A stretch of DNA of 64,000 nucleotides, from the NCBI RefSeq assembly GCF_000271305.1, contig NZ_AKGD01000001.1, positions 1,426,001 through 1,490,000 on the forward strand, read 5' to 3'. Origin of the DNA: Hydrocarboniphaga effusa AP103 (lineage in GTDB: Bacteria > Pseudomonadota > Gammaproteobacteria > Nevskiales > Nevskiaceae). The notes beneath the pieces are model-generated. The model ran no database searches. It had not been told where the DNA came from and saw only the letters and a list, made by a program, of their open reading frames with translations. Shown here in pieces: positions 35,749-43,617 of this stretch (position 1 is its first letter; each line of letters begins with the position of its first letter). A program made the translations under genes and the position numbers.

Positions 35749-36677
35749 AGCGCTGGCTTTGCGCGTTGCTACTGCCCGCATATTGCTACGCGGGCGCTGC
35801 CGTTGCGCCCGACTACGCGCTCGCGCCGCAGCGGATCGCCGACGGCGTCTGGTGGTTCGAAGGCCTGCAGGAGCATTTCACGCGCAGCAACGGAGGCAAC
35901 ATCGCCAACACCGGCTTCATCGTCGGACGTGATGGCGTGGTCGTGATCGACAGTGGTCCATCGAGACAGTACGGCGAGCAGATGCGCAAGCAGGTCGAAG
36001 CGCACAGCGGCGGCAAGAAGATCGTCGAAGTGCTCATCACGCATGCGCATCCGGATCATTTTCTCGGTAACCAGGCTTTCAACGGCATCCGGATCGAAGC
36101 CCTGCCACAGACCGTCGCGGTGATCGCCGAGCAAGGCGAGACGCTGTCGGCCAATTTGTATCGGCTCGTGGGCGCCTGGATGCAGGGCACCGAAGTACGC
36201 AAGCCCGAAGCGCTCACGCAGACGGGCGAACGCGTGATCGGCGGACGCAAGCTGCGCCTGATCGCGTTGCAAGGCCACACCGAGGCCGATCTCGCGGTTT
36301 ACGACGAAGCCTCGCGGACCCTGTTCGCGGGTGATCTGGTGTTCTTGCATCGCGCCGCGACGACACCGAATGCGAATATCGCGAAGTGGCTCGCAGCGCT
36401 CGACGCTTTGCAGAAGATCGATTTTCAGACCCTGGTGCCTGGGCACGGGCCCGTCGTGCACGGCCCCGAGGCGATCGCCGAGACGCGTGCCTATCTCGTT
36501 TGGCTGCGTGATTCGCTACATGCAGCGGCGGCGAATGGGCTCGACATGATGGAGGTGGCGAATCAGCCGATCCCGGAGCGGTTTCGCAGTCTGGCGGTCG
36601 TGCAGGAGGAGCACACGCGGTCGGTGAGTCATTTGTATCCGGCGATGGAGTTGGAGGCGTTGTCTCCGGCGAAGTAG
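35745..36677 (+). CDS. Quinoprotein relay system zinc metallohydrolase
   Basis: 310 residues from GTG 35745, translationally coupled to the SoxYZ-like gene. The signal peptide ends near AVAPDY. The metallo-beta-lactamase zinc motif THAHPDHFLG is followed by GHTEADL, the AGDLVF Asp and the PGHGPV His. This is the quinoprotein relay hydrolase family, which may release an acyl group from the SoxYZ-like carrier. That function is proposed from gene context and not proven. It is the last gene of the run from 33509. Confidence 0.9.
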   Translation: MKRWLCALLLPAYCYAGAAVAPDYALAPQRIADGVWWFEGLQEHFTRSNGGNIANTGFIVGRDGVVVIDSGPSRQYGEQMRKQVEAHSGGKKIVEVLITHAHPDHFLGNQAFNGIRIEALPQTVAVIAEQGETLSANLYRLVGAWMQGTEVRKPEALTQTGERVIGGRKLRLIALQGHTEADLAVYDEASRTLFAGDLVFLHRAATTPNANIAKWLAALDALQKIDFQTLVPGHGPVVHGPEAIAETRAYLVWLRDSLHAAAANGLDMMEVANQPIPERFRSLAVVQEEHTRSVSHLYPAMELEALSPAK

Positions 36678-36719
36678 TTTTTGGTTCGGGCTTCGCTCTT
36701 TGGCAGTTGAGCACTGAGA

Positions 36720-37297
36720 GCTTTTGACCTCGCCGGTCAGGCCTTACTTTTCTTTGCTCCTGCATCGATCCGTAAGCAGAAGAAAGCACCCCCTGCTGAC
36801 GCACCCCGTTGGGGTGCCCTGCGCTGCTCACGTGCTCGGGGCAACGCTTCGACGCGACATCCTGTCGCGACGAAGCACTCCGCTGCTCGGTGCGTCACAA
36901 GGGATTGAAGACATCTGACGACATCAAGAATGGGAACACGACAATGGCCATGCTGAAAATGGAAGGCGTACAGAAGATCTACCGCACCGACCTCGATCAA
37001 AAGCGAAAACAACGGCAAAGCGAAGCGAGCCGTTGTGCTGTTGCAGTTGCTGTAGATGTTCAACCCCTGGCAGCGCCGGCTGGAGTGGCGCGCGCAGTGG
37101 GGCAGTCGGCCATGGATGGCCGGCTGAGCTTCGCCGCGACAGGAATGCCGCGTCGAAGCGACCCCGAGCACGTCTCCCCAGACGGGGACCCGTTCGTCGC
37201 TCCGCGACGAACGGGCGCGGACTCGGGGCCTGCTTTCTTTGCTTACGGATCGATGCAGGAGCAAAGAAAGTAAGGCCTGACCGGCGAGGTCAAAAGC
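36720..37297. mobile_element. 578-bp inverted-repeat element
   Basis: Arms of about 65 bases face each other: 36720-36787 and 37232-37297. They differ by one extra T and a few bases. The arms start GCTTTTGACCTCGCCGGTCA and continue through CTCCTGCATCGATCCGTAAGCA. Weaker complementarity continues inward over ~100 bases on each side. No transposase is encoded. It looks like a nonautonomous repeat. Translated arms give a characteristic Ser-Met-Gln-Glu-Gln-Arg-Lys peptide that I associate with dispersed repeats in Xanthomonadales-type genomes (from memory, unverified). Confidence 0.7.
36944..36994 (+). pseudogene. Remnant of an ABC transporter ATPase start
   Basis: Inside the inverted-repeat element, an ATG preceded by GGGAAC opens a frame reading MAMLKMEGVQKIYRTDL. 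This is the N-terminus of a MacB/LolD-type ABC ATPase. The match stops abruptly and is followed by unrelated sequence; no Walker A follows. It is probably a captured or truncated 5' end. Confidence 0.55.
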
Positions 37298-37358
37298 CAT
37301 CAGCGCATGGCTGAACTTACAACCACAACAAAGCAACACCACGGAGGAGACACCCACA

Positions 37359-37760
37359 ATGATCGGCATCTACCACGCCCACGCCCAAACCTTCCTGCTC
37401 ATCCTGACGATCGTCACCACGCTCGTCTTCGCAGGCCCCATTTTCCTGATCCCACTCACCTGGGCGCGCTGGTTCCAATGGCGCATCCCCGAGCACACCG
37501 ACCTCGCCGTCTACTTCGGCCGCTGCCTCGGCGCCTTCATCCTCATCGTCGAAGGCCTGATGCTGCGCGCCGCGCTGACCGGCGAAGGCATCGTCTTCAC
37601 CTTCCAGGTGCTCGCCGCCGTCGCCATCTTCATGGTCATCGTGCACATCTGGGGCGCGATCAAGCGCATTCAGCCCTGGACCGAGACGGCCGAGATCGGC
37701 ATGTACAGCGGGCTGCTGGTCCTGGCGCTGCTGTTCTACCCGATCGCGCAATCGCAATAG
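37359..37760 (+). CDS. Small integral membrane protein of unknown function
   Basis: 133 residues with four predicted membrane helices (about 10-32, 48-68, 80-105, 110-130). GGAGGAGA lies upstream. I see no catalytic motif. Conserved-looking features are an early HAHAQ and a RCLGAFILIVEG segment. It stands between the inverted-repeat element and a convergent MarR gene. Confidence 0.8.
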   Translation: MIGIYHAHAQTFLLILTIVTTLVFAGPIFLIPLTWARWFQWRIPEHTDLAVYFGRCLGAFILIVEGLMLRAALTGEGIVFTFQVLAAVAIFMVIVHIWGAIKRIQPWTETAEIGMYSGLLVLALLFYPIAQSQ

Positions 37761-37773
37761 CGGTCGGATCGCG

Positions 37774-37807
37774 TAACCCACCGGCGTTTCGCGCTGCCGG
37801 TGGGTTA
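37774..37807. terminator. Hairpin between convergent genes
   Basis: A perfect 12-bp stem (37774-37785 with 37796-37807) with a 10-base loop, between 37760 and the MarR gene end at 37830. The T run is weak; probably a bidirectional terminator. Confidence 0.65.
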
Positions 37808-37829
37808 TGCGGCCTCGCCGCCAACCGCG

Positions 37830-38330
37830 CTACGAAGCCGAACCATCGAGCCGCTCGCGCAAGGCGAGCAAGCGATCGCGCAGGTCCATCAGCGCACCCG
37901 CTCCGAGCCCGCAGGCAGCGCCGATACCCGGCGGAACCGCCTGCGCCTTCTCGCGCAGGGCGCGGCCGGCCACGCTCAGCGTCACCTGCAGCTGACGCTC
38001 GTCGGCGGGATCGCGGCTGCGCTGCACCAGGCCCGCGGCTTCGAGCCGCTTGAGCAGCGGAGTCAGCGTGCCCGAATCCAGATGCAGCAGGCGCCCGATC
38101 TCCTTCACCGGCACGCCATCGCGCTCCCACAGCACCAGCATGACGAGGTACTGCGGGTACGTGAGCCCCAGCGGATCGAGCAGCGGCTTGTAAACGGAAT
38201 TGAACGCGAGCGCGGTGGAATAGACCGCGAAGCAGAGCTGCATATCGAGCTTGAGCAGGTCGATCGCCGCTTCGCTGGAGGCCTTGGAAGCCGGCGACTT
38301 CGACGGGGACTCGGACACTGACTTGGACAT
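37830..38330 (-). CDS. ohrR: OhrR, organic-peroxide-sensing MarR repressor
   Basis: 166 residues. After a ~20-residue polar leader comes the winged-helix fold, with [14 protein letters not shown], and [18 protein letters not shown] as the recognition helix. Cys33 in QLCFAVYS is the peroxide-sensing residue. Cys140 suits the two-cysteine OhrR type, which forms a disulfide on oxidation. The ohr gene is divergent. Oxidation would release repression of ohr. Confidence 0.93.
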   Translation of the reverse strand: MSKSVSESPSKSPASKASSEAAIDLLKLDMQLCFAVYSTALAFNSVYKPLLDPLGLTYPQYLVMLVLWERDGVPVKEIGRLLHLDSGTLTPLLKRLEAAGLVQRSRDPADERQLQVTLSVAGRALREKAQAVPPGIGAACGLGAGALMDLRDRLLALRERLDGSAS

Positions 38331-38402
38331 GGCGATGGACCGAAATAGCTTGGATGCGTTGCCGCGAATTGTATTGCGAACAATCTATTTGCATAAAAAC
38401 AA

Positions 38403-38423
38403 AATTTCTCATTGCGAGAAATT
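38403..38423. promoter_or_regulatory. Candidate OhrR operator
   Basis: AATTTCTC-N5-GAGAAATT, a perfect palindrome in the markedly AT-rich ohrR-ohr gap. It lies 77 bases before the ohr start. Other ATTGC-containing partial repeats flank it. Confidence 0.55.
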
Positions 38424-38499
38424 ATTTTGTGCGCAATTTAATTTATCGCAATATGCGTCCACCCCAGCAGCATTCAACGCAAGACGAAGGAGTTCTCCA

Positions 38500-38925
38500 A
38501 TGCCGACCAAAGTCCTCTACAGCACCTCTGCAACCGCCACCGGCGGCCGTGACGGCCAGTCCGTCGTCGAAGACGGCAGCCTGACCGTCAAGCTCACCAC
38601 GCCGAAGGAACTCGGTGGCGGCGGTGGCGCCGGCAACAACCCGGAGCAGCTGTTCGCGGCCGGCTACTCGGCCTGCTTCATCGGCGCGATGAAGTTCGTC
38701 GCCTCCCAGGGCGGCCCCAAGGTGCCGGCGGACACGACGGTGAAGGCCACGGTCGGGATCGGCCCGCGCGAAGAAGGCGGCTTCGGCCTGGCCATCTCGC
38801 TCGACGTCTCGCTGCCCGGCCTCGACGCCGAAGCCGCCCGCACGCTGGTCGAGAAGGCGCACCAGGTCTGTCCGTACTCGAACGCGACGCGCAACAACAT
38901 CGACGTGAAGCTCAACGTGGTCTGA
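38500..38925 (+). CDS. ohr: Ohr, organic hydroperoxide reductase
   Basis: 141 residues from ATG 38500 (GAAGGAG upstream). The two catalytic cysteines are Cys59 in YSACFIGA and Cys124 in HQVCPYS. Ohr is a dimeric thiol peroxidase that reduces organic hydroperoxides with lipoylated proteins as donor. The divergent ohrR next to it is the standard arrangement. Confidence 0.96.
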   Translation: MPTKVLYSTSATATGGRDGQSVVEDGSLTVKLTTPKELGGGGGAGNNPEQLFAAGYSACFIGAMKFVASQGGPKVPADTTVKATVGIGPREEGGFGLAISLDVSLPGLDAEAARTLVEKAHQVCPYSNATRNNIDVKLNVV

Positions 38926-38939
38926 GCCTCGCGCGCATC

Positions 38940-38989
38940 GAAACGAAAAGGGCGGGCGATCTAGACGGTCGCCTGCCCTTCTTCGTTTC
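38940..38989. terminator. Bidirectional terminator between ohr and TDT transporter
   Basis: An imperfect long hairpin (GAAACGAA...GGGCG paired with ...GCCC..TTCGTTTC). It covers the convergent ends, including the last codons of the transporter gene. Confidence 0.65.
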
Positions 38990-40100
38990 GGCCCGCCAGA
39001 CAGGGCGCGACGAACAGCTGGCGCCGCCAGGCTCCATGCAGCGTACGTGTCGCGACCACCAGCCAGATCGCAGCGAGCAACACGACGAGCGCCGTTCCAC
39101 AGGTGCTGAAGAACGCAGCGCCCGTGTGCGCGCCGAGCGCGAGTGAGCACAGCGCGAAATTGCCGATCGGAAACGTGAAGGCCCACCAGCCGAGATTGAA
39201 CGGCAGACCCTGGCGCAGATAGCCGAGCGTAATCAGCGTCGCGAGCGCGAACCACCACAGCGAAGCGCCCCACAGCAAGGCCGCTGCGATCAAGCCGAAG
39301 CTGCGCGCCGCTTCACCGAGTTGTGGAGCCTCCTGAACGGCGAGTGTCATCGGTGCCGCATCGCCGAGCGTGAGCAGCGCGAATCCGGCGGTGGCCACCG
39401 GTCCCAGCGAAAGCCAGCAGGTCGCCGCCGCATCGCGCACCGGCAGCTTGTGCAGGGCCATGCGCAGGAACAGCACGGCCTGGATGCCGAACGCCGGCAG
39501 CATCGACATCGCCCACAGCCCATAGCTGAGCCAGAACACGCGATCGGCCGCAGCCGACGGCGGCAATTTCGCCACCAGCAATCCACCCGAAGCGGCCGAC
39601 ACCACGCAGGCCACCACCGGCATCAGCCACAGCGCCGTCATGGTGTCGAGCCGATGATCGTGGCGAGTGAACATGAGGTACGGAATGGCGACCGCGCAGC
39701 CTGCGGCCATCGCCGAATCGATCCACCACAGGATCTGCGCGAATCCGAGCGTGCGCTCGTCACCGAAGGCGAGCAGCCCATTGACGATGGTCGCGAAGCC
39801 CATCGGCACCGCACCGAAGAACAAGCTCATGGTGCCGTGCGCGAAGACGCGCCTGGCCTCCGCGGTAAACAGCAGCCAGCGCGCCGCGTACATCAGCGCA
39901 CAAGCCGCGAACAGCAGCACGTTGAGCAGCCACAGCGATTCGGCGAGCGCGTGCAGCAAGGCGCCGCGCTGCGGCAGACGCTCGATCGCGAGCGCGAGGA
40001 TGCCGGTGCCCATCGTGACCGTGAACCAGTTCGGCGTGAACTGGCGAACGATCTCGATCAGCGGATGGCGATCGTTGAGGGTGAATGTCGATGCAGTCAT
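38961..40100 (-). CDS. TDT/SLAC1-TehA family transporter
   Basis: 379 residues with ten predicted membrane helices. It begins with the family's TPNWFTVTMGTGILA motif. NLGWWAFTFPIGNFA late in the protein is also diagnostic. Relatives export tellurite, C4-dicarboxylates or sulfite. The divergent LysR gene beside it is usual for sulfite exporters, but the substrate is not decided by sequence. Confidence 0.9.
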   Translation of the reverse strand: MTASTFTLNDRHPLIEIVRQFTPNWFTVTMGTGILALAIERLPQRGALLHALAESLWLLNVLLFAACALMYAARWLLFTAEARRVFAHGTMSLFFGAVPMGFATIVNGLLAFGDERTLGFAQILWWIDSAMAAGCAVAIPYLMFTRHDHRLDTMTALWLMPVVACVVSAASGGLLVAKLPPSAAADRVFWLSYGLWAMSMLPAFGIQAVLFLRMALHKLPVRDAAATCWLSLGPVATAGFALLTLGDAAPMTLAVQEAPQLGEAARSFGLIAAALLWGASLWWFALATLITLGYLRQGLPFNLGWWAFTFPIGNFALCSLALGAHTGAAFFSTCGTALVVLLAAIWLVVATRTLHGAWRRQLFVAPCLAGRNEEGQATV

Positions 40101-40223
40101 GGCGAGCGGCCGTCATTGCAGCGCGTTTTCGGGCGAGGCGCGCATCATCGATCCGGGCTCATGCATCGGTCTAACGCATTATTCTTCTAAAATCCATCAA
40201 TCCAGTTGATTTAAGATAAGCCC

Positions 40224-41195
40224 ATGAGCACCCCGATCACGCTGCGCCAGCTCGAAATCTTTCTCGCCGTCGCCGGCTCCGGGCACGTCACGCGGGCCTC
40301 GCAGACCCTGCATCTGTCGCAGTCGGCCGCGAGCATGGCGATCGCGCAGCTCGAGCGTCAGCTCGACACGCCCTTGTTCGAGCGCCGTGGACGCAGCCTC
40401 AAGCTCACCGAACGCGGACGCCTGCTCGCCACCGAAGCACGCGAACTGCTCGCTCGCGTGCAGGCGCTGCCGACCTTGCTGAGCGGTGCGGGCGAAGCGC
40501 TGCGCGGCGAACTGCGCATCACCGCGAGCCAGACGGCCGGTTGCTATCTGCTGGCCCCGGCGATCGCCGCGTTCGCACGCGCGCATCCGCAGACGCGCGT
40601 GCATTGCCACATCGGCAACACTGCGGTCGCGGTGCAATCGCTGCTCGCTCACGAGGCCGATGTCGGCTACGTCGAAGGCCGCGTGAGCCAGCCCGACATC
40701 GTGGCGATGCCATGGCGACGCGACAGGCTCGAGATCGTCGTCGGCCGAGAGGGCCCGCAGCCCCGGCGCAAGCTCGATGCGAGCCAGCTGCGCAAGCTGC
40801 CGTGGATCATGCGCGAACCCGGCTCGGGAACGCGCGAGCTGTTCGACCAGGCCGTGCGCACGGCCGGGCTCGATCCCTTGCCGGCGACACAAACGTTCAA
40901 CGATGCCGAAGCGGTGAAGGAAGCCGTGATCCAGGGCTTCGGCGCCGCATGCCTGCCGGTGCTCGCCATCGCGGACGATTTGCGCGAAGGCCGGCTCATC
41001 GCCCTGCAAGCGCCGATGCTCACGCTCGAGCGCCAGCTCTGGCGCATCACCCGGCGCGGCAGTTTCGACGGCGCGGTGCTCAGCGCATTCGAAACCTGGC
41101 TGCAGTCACAACAGCAGCAGCAACCCCAATCGCTCAGCGCTCGAAGCGCAGCAACTCCAGCGTCACCTCGCCGCCCACGATCTGCTCGGTCTTGA
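40224..41195 (+). CDS. LysR family transcriptional regulator
   Basis: 323 residues. An N-terminal helix-turn-helix (TLRQLEIFLAVAGSGHVTRASQTLHLSQSAAS) and a type-2 periplasmic-binding-like effector domain are present. Its last ~20 residues, rich in Ser/Arg/Pro, run antisense into the next minus gene by 62 bases. Divergent to the TDT transporter with a 123-base gap, so it probably controls it. It resembles the CysB/Cbl and YeiE type of regulators for sulfur compounds only loosely. Confidence 0.92.
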   Translation: MSTPITLRQLEIFLAVAGSGHVTRASQTLHLSQSAASMAIAQLERQLDTPLFERRGRSLKLTERGRLLATEARELLARVQALPTLLSGAGEALRGELRITASQTAGCYLLAPAIAAFARAHPQTRVHCHIGNTAVAVQSLLAHEADVGYVEGRVSQPDIVAMPWRRDRLEIVVGREGPQPRRKLDASQLRKLPWIMREPGSGTRELFDQAVRTAGLDPLPATQTFNDAEAVKEAVIQGFGAACLPVLAIADDLREGRLIALQAPMLTLERQLWRITRRGSFDGAVLSAFETWLQSQQQQQPQSLSARSAATPASPRRPRSARS

Positions 41196-41832
41196 GTGCT
41201 TCGGTGCGCTGCAGTTTCACCAGGCCGACGCCCGGCGCGTACCACTCGGTTTGCGTGATCGGCACTTCCGAAGCCCCGATGCGGGCATCGGCGAGCACGA
41301 ACAAGCGCCCCTGCCCTTCGACGCGCAGGCAATGCTCGAAGCGCCCGGCCGGCACTTCGACGACCTCATCGTCGCTCGCGAGCCGCATGCGCAGCTCGAT
41401 GTTCTTCGATTCGTCCTGCGTGAAGCGCTCGCGGAACGGGATCGCGCGCTCCAGGATGTACGGCCGCGTCTGCGCGTTCCATTCCGCTCCGACGACGAGC
41501 TTCGAAGGCAGTACCGTCTGCGGCGGTCCATCGACCGCAGGCGGCGCATCGAGCCACGAGCGCGCGCCGCTGCGCTGCACGCCGTCGCCCTCGATACGCA
41601 GCCAGTATTCGTTGCCTTCGCTACTGCGACGCAGCCAGTAGCGCACCCCGTCACGGTTGCGCGCGCCGAGGTTCTCCATGCTCAAAGGCAAGCGCCGGTT
41701 GACGAGCGGGTTGGACTCGCTCATGCGGTACTGCCAGCGATAGCCCTCGTTGAGCGGAAAGTAGCTCGGCTGCGGTTCTTCTCCGCAGGCCGACAGCAAC
41801 ACGCAAGCGGCGATCAGGAGCGCGCGAGGCAT
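41134..41832 (-). CDS. Lipoprotein of unknown function
   Basis: 232 residues with a lipobox LLSAC (Cys16). YFPLNEGYRWQYRM follows, a motif often seen in exported beta-rich proteins with a 'PLxxGxxWxY' start. The remaining strands, such as VPAGRFEHCLRVEGQG and TEWYAPGVGLVKLQR, resemble a periplasmic beta-sandwich. It is last in the six-gene minus run from 45209. Predicted to sit in the outer or inner membrane as a lipoprotein. No function known. Confidence 0.8.
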   Translation of the reverse strand: MPRALLIAACVLLSACGEEPQPSYFPLNEGYRWQYRMSESNPLVNRRLPLSMENLGARNRDGVRYWLRRSSEGNEYWLRIEGDGVQRSGARSWLDAPPAVDGPPQTVLPSKLVVGAEWNAQTRPYILERAIPFRERFTQDESKNIELRMRLASDDEVVEVPAGRFEHCLRVEGQGRLFVLADARIGASEVPITQTEWYAPGVGLVKLQRTEALKTEQIVGGEVTLELLRFER

Positions 41833-41833
41833 C

Positions 41834-42352
41834 TCACTTCTCCGGCAGGGCGGGCGCCGGCAAGGTCCGCAGCTCGAAGTCCGGCGGCGGCTCTTCGATC
41901 GAGAACATGCCGCGACCGCGGCCGGATTCGCCGTTGTCGTTTTCCTTGATCGAGCCGATCTGCGGATGCCCTTCGCGCATGCGATCCATCGCGAGCTGCA
42001 CCTGCTCGTGCAGCGAGCGCTTGTACGGCACGCGATAGGAACGCGGCGGGCCGTCCGGACCGTCGTCCTTCAGCGTCGTGAGCCAGAGCAGCAGGCTGCC
42101 CTTGCTGCCGGAATGTTCGTCGGGCTCCTCGATCGTGGCGGCGTGAAACAGGAAATTCTTCGGCATCGGCTCTTCGGTCGGCCAGCCGGTGGCGTCGCGC
42201 CACAGCTGCCAGCAGACGAAGTCGCTCGCGCCGATCAGCACGATCGCCACCAGCTTGAGCAACACCGGCATGCGCGAAACAGCGGCCAGCCAGCAGGCCA
42301 TCAAGGCCACAGCGGCATAGAGCACGACGAGCAGCACGAGATCGGACGTCAT
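41834..42352 (-). CDS. Membrane-anchored protein of unknown function
   Basis: 172 residues from ATG 42352, overlapping the upstream stop by four bases (ATGA). Two hydrophobic segments (about 4-24 and 28-48) are followed by a ~120-residue soluble part with no motif I recognise. This part contains GSKGSLLLWLTTL and SYRVPYKRSLHEQVQLAMDRM. The overlaps on both sides indicate a tightly coupled operon with the ExbB/TolR-like genes. Confidence 0.78.
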   Translation of the reverse strand: MTSDLVLLVVLYAAVALMACWLAAVSRMPVLLKLVAIVLIGASDFVCWQLWRDATGWPTEEPMPKNFLFHAATIEEPDEHSGSKGSLLLWLTTLKDDGPDGPPRSYRVPYKRSLHEQVQLAMDRMREGHPQIGSIKENDNGESGRGRGMFSIEEPPPDFELRTLPAPALPEK

Positions 42353-42948
42353 GAAGTCACCAGAGACTTGGGCAAGGTATGCAGGTTGTAGATACGGCCG
42401 TCTTCGGCCACCGAGAAGCGCACGGCGGTACGCTCGCTGTCCTGTCCGGCGAGTTCGACGCTGCCGTAGTAGACGACTTCGAGCACCGGGTTCACCTTCA
42501 CCACGCTGATCTGCACGGGCACCGGCTTTTCGGTCGTCGAGTGATAGCAGTGCACGTTGACCGTGTATTCGCCCGGCACCGTGCCGCGCACGGTCACCAC
42601 TTCCTGGTTGAGCGGATTGACGACGGACTGGCCGTTGATGGTGATGCGATCGTTGTCGGTGCCGCGATCGTCGCGATCGAGATGCATGAGCCCGGCGTCG
42701 GGGTTGCGAAACCACACCACTTCGCCATCGGGCGCCTGCACCCAGGTATCGACATCGTCGGGGTTTCCGTCGGGCCAGGTGGTGGTGATGATGATCTCGG
42801 CCTTCGCCGGAATCTCGCCCTTCTTCTTCGCGGGTGGATTCAGCGCGGTCACCGCGATCACGAACATGAAGGTGAAGCCGAGCAGGATGTCGAACAGCAG
42901 GTCGGTGAACGGGTCGTGGTCGTGTCGACCGAGGTTGCGACGCCTCAT
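42349..42948 (-). CDS. TolR/ExbD-like protein with enlarged periplasmic domain
   Basis: 199 residues. A short cytoplasmic N-terminus and one membrane helix (about 17-36, containing FTDLLFDILLGFTFMFVI) resemble ExbD/TolR. The helix includes an Asp in the TDLLFD region, where these proteins carry their proton-binding Asp. The periplasmic part is ~160 residues. It contains DDVDTWVQAPDGEVVWF and LDRDDRGTDND, reminiscent of the DUF2135/YfaP beta-sandwich with a calcium-binding acidic loop. ExbD normally has a smaller, different domain. It overlaps both neighbours by four bases. Confidence 0.75.
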   Translation of the reverse strand: MRRRNLGRHDHDPFTDLLFDILLGFTFMFVIAVTALNPPAKKKGEIPAKAEIIITTTWPDGNPDDVDTWVQAPDGEVVWFRNPDAGLMHLDRDDRGTDNDRITINGQSVVNPLNQEVVTVRGTVPGEYTVNVHCYHSTTEKPVPVQISVVKVNPVLEVVYYGSVELAGQDSERTAVRFSVAEDGRIYNLHTLPKSLVTS

Positions 42949-43607
42949 GTGCGCGGAGCCGGCGCGAACAGCAGGGCCTGCGCGATGAAGCGATCGGCCG
43001 AGCGATCGAGCAGCAGGTATTGCAGCGACAGCGCCATGTTCACGAGCAGGCCGACCAGTGTGGTGTACAGCGAGACACCCATGCCCGAACCCATTTGCGC
43101 GAGCATCTGCGGCAGATCGGCGAACTCGCGTACCGACAGCGAATTGATCGCGCTGAGCATGATCATGAAACCGACCACGGTCGCGAGCAGCGCGAGCTTG
43201 AGGATCGCGCCGGCCATGAACCAGCCGAACTCGTGGGTGCCGCGCGCCTGCTCGACGAGCACTTCGTTGAGCGAAGCCTGATCGGCCCCGGGCAGCGACA
43301 GTGCGCGCAGATGCAGCCCGGCCCAGGAGTCACGCGCGGCCTCGGCATCACCCGCGCGCAAGGCGGCCAGCGATGCATGCTGAGCCGACAGCTGCCAGGC
43401 CCGCCAGCCGCCATGCGCAATGCAGGCCACGTAGAGCAGCAGCAGGATCACGGTAATGCGCGACTGATCGCTGGCGATCACGTGTTGCAGCACGTCGAGC
43501 GTCCAGCAGACGTGCACGATGAAGGCGGCGAGCAGACTCAGGCACAGCCAGAGCAGAAAAGTCTGCTGCGGGCTTTCGCGCAGCGAGGCGGGAACATCGT
43601 CGTTCAT
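42945..43607 (-). CDS. MotA/TolQ/ExbB-like proton channel protein
   Basis: 220 residues from ATG 43607. Four membrane helices are predicted at about 17-36, 49-68, 134-155 and 170-190. The last two carry the family pattern LKLALLATVVGFMIMLSAI and MGSGMGVSLYTTLVGLLVNMAL. A ~60-residue cytoplasmic loop lies between helices 2 and 3. These proteins convert proton flow into mechanical work with an ExbD/TolR/MotB partner, here the next gene. It starts ten bases after the flavocytochrome gene and so belongs to the same transcript. Confidence 0.85.
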   Translation of the reverse strand: MNDDVPASLRESPQQTFLLWLCLSLLAAFIVHVCWTLDVLQHVIASDQSRITVILLLLYVACIAHGGWRAWQLSAQHASLAALRAGDAEAARDSWAGLHLRALSLPGADQASLNEVLVEQARGTHEFGWFMAGAILKLALLATVVGFMIMLSAINSLSVREFADLPQMLAQMGSGMGVSLYTTLVGLLVNMALSLQYLLLDRSADRFIAQALLFAPAPRT

Positions 43608-43617
43608 AACGGCCCGG

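Noticed and set aside
36809..37273. 154-codon frame within the inverted-repeat element
   Set aside because: It begins upstream of the ABC remnant and runs through the repeat arm. No full domain is present, so I treat it as repeat-derived.
41134..43607. Zorya-type antiphage system (MotA/ExbB-like plus partner)
   Set aside because: The partner lacks an OmpA-type peptidoglycan domain, and no ZorC/ZorD/ZorE nuclease or helicase is present. The operon is instead joined to flavocytochrome genes.
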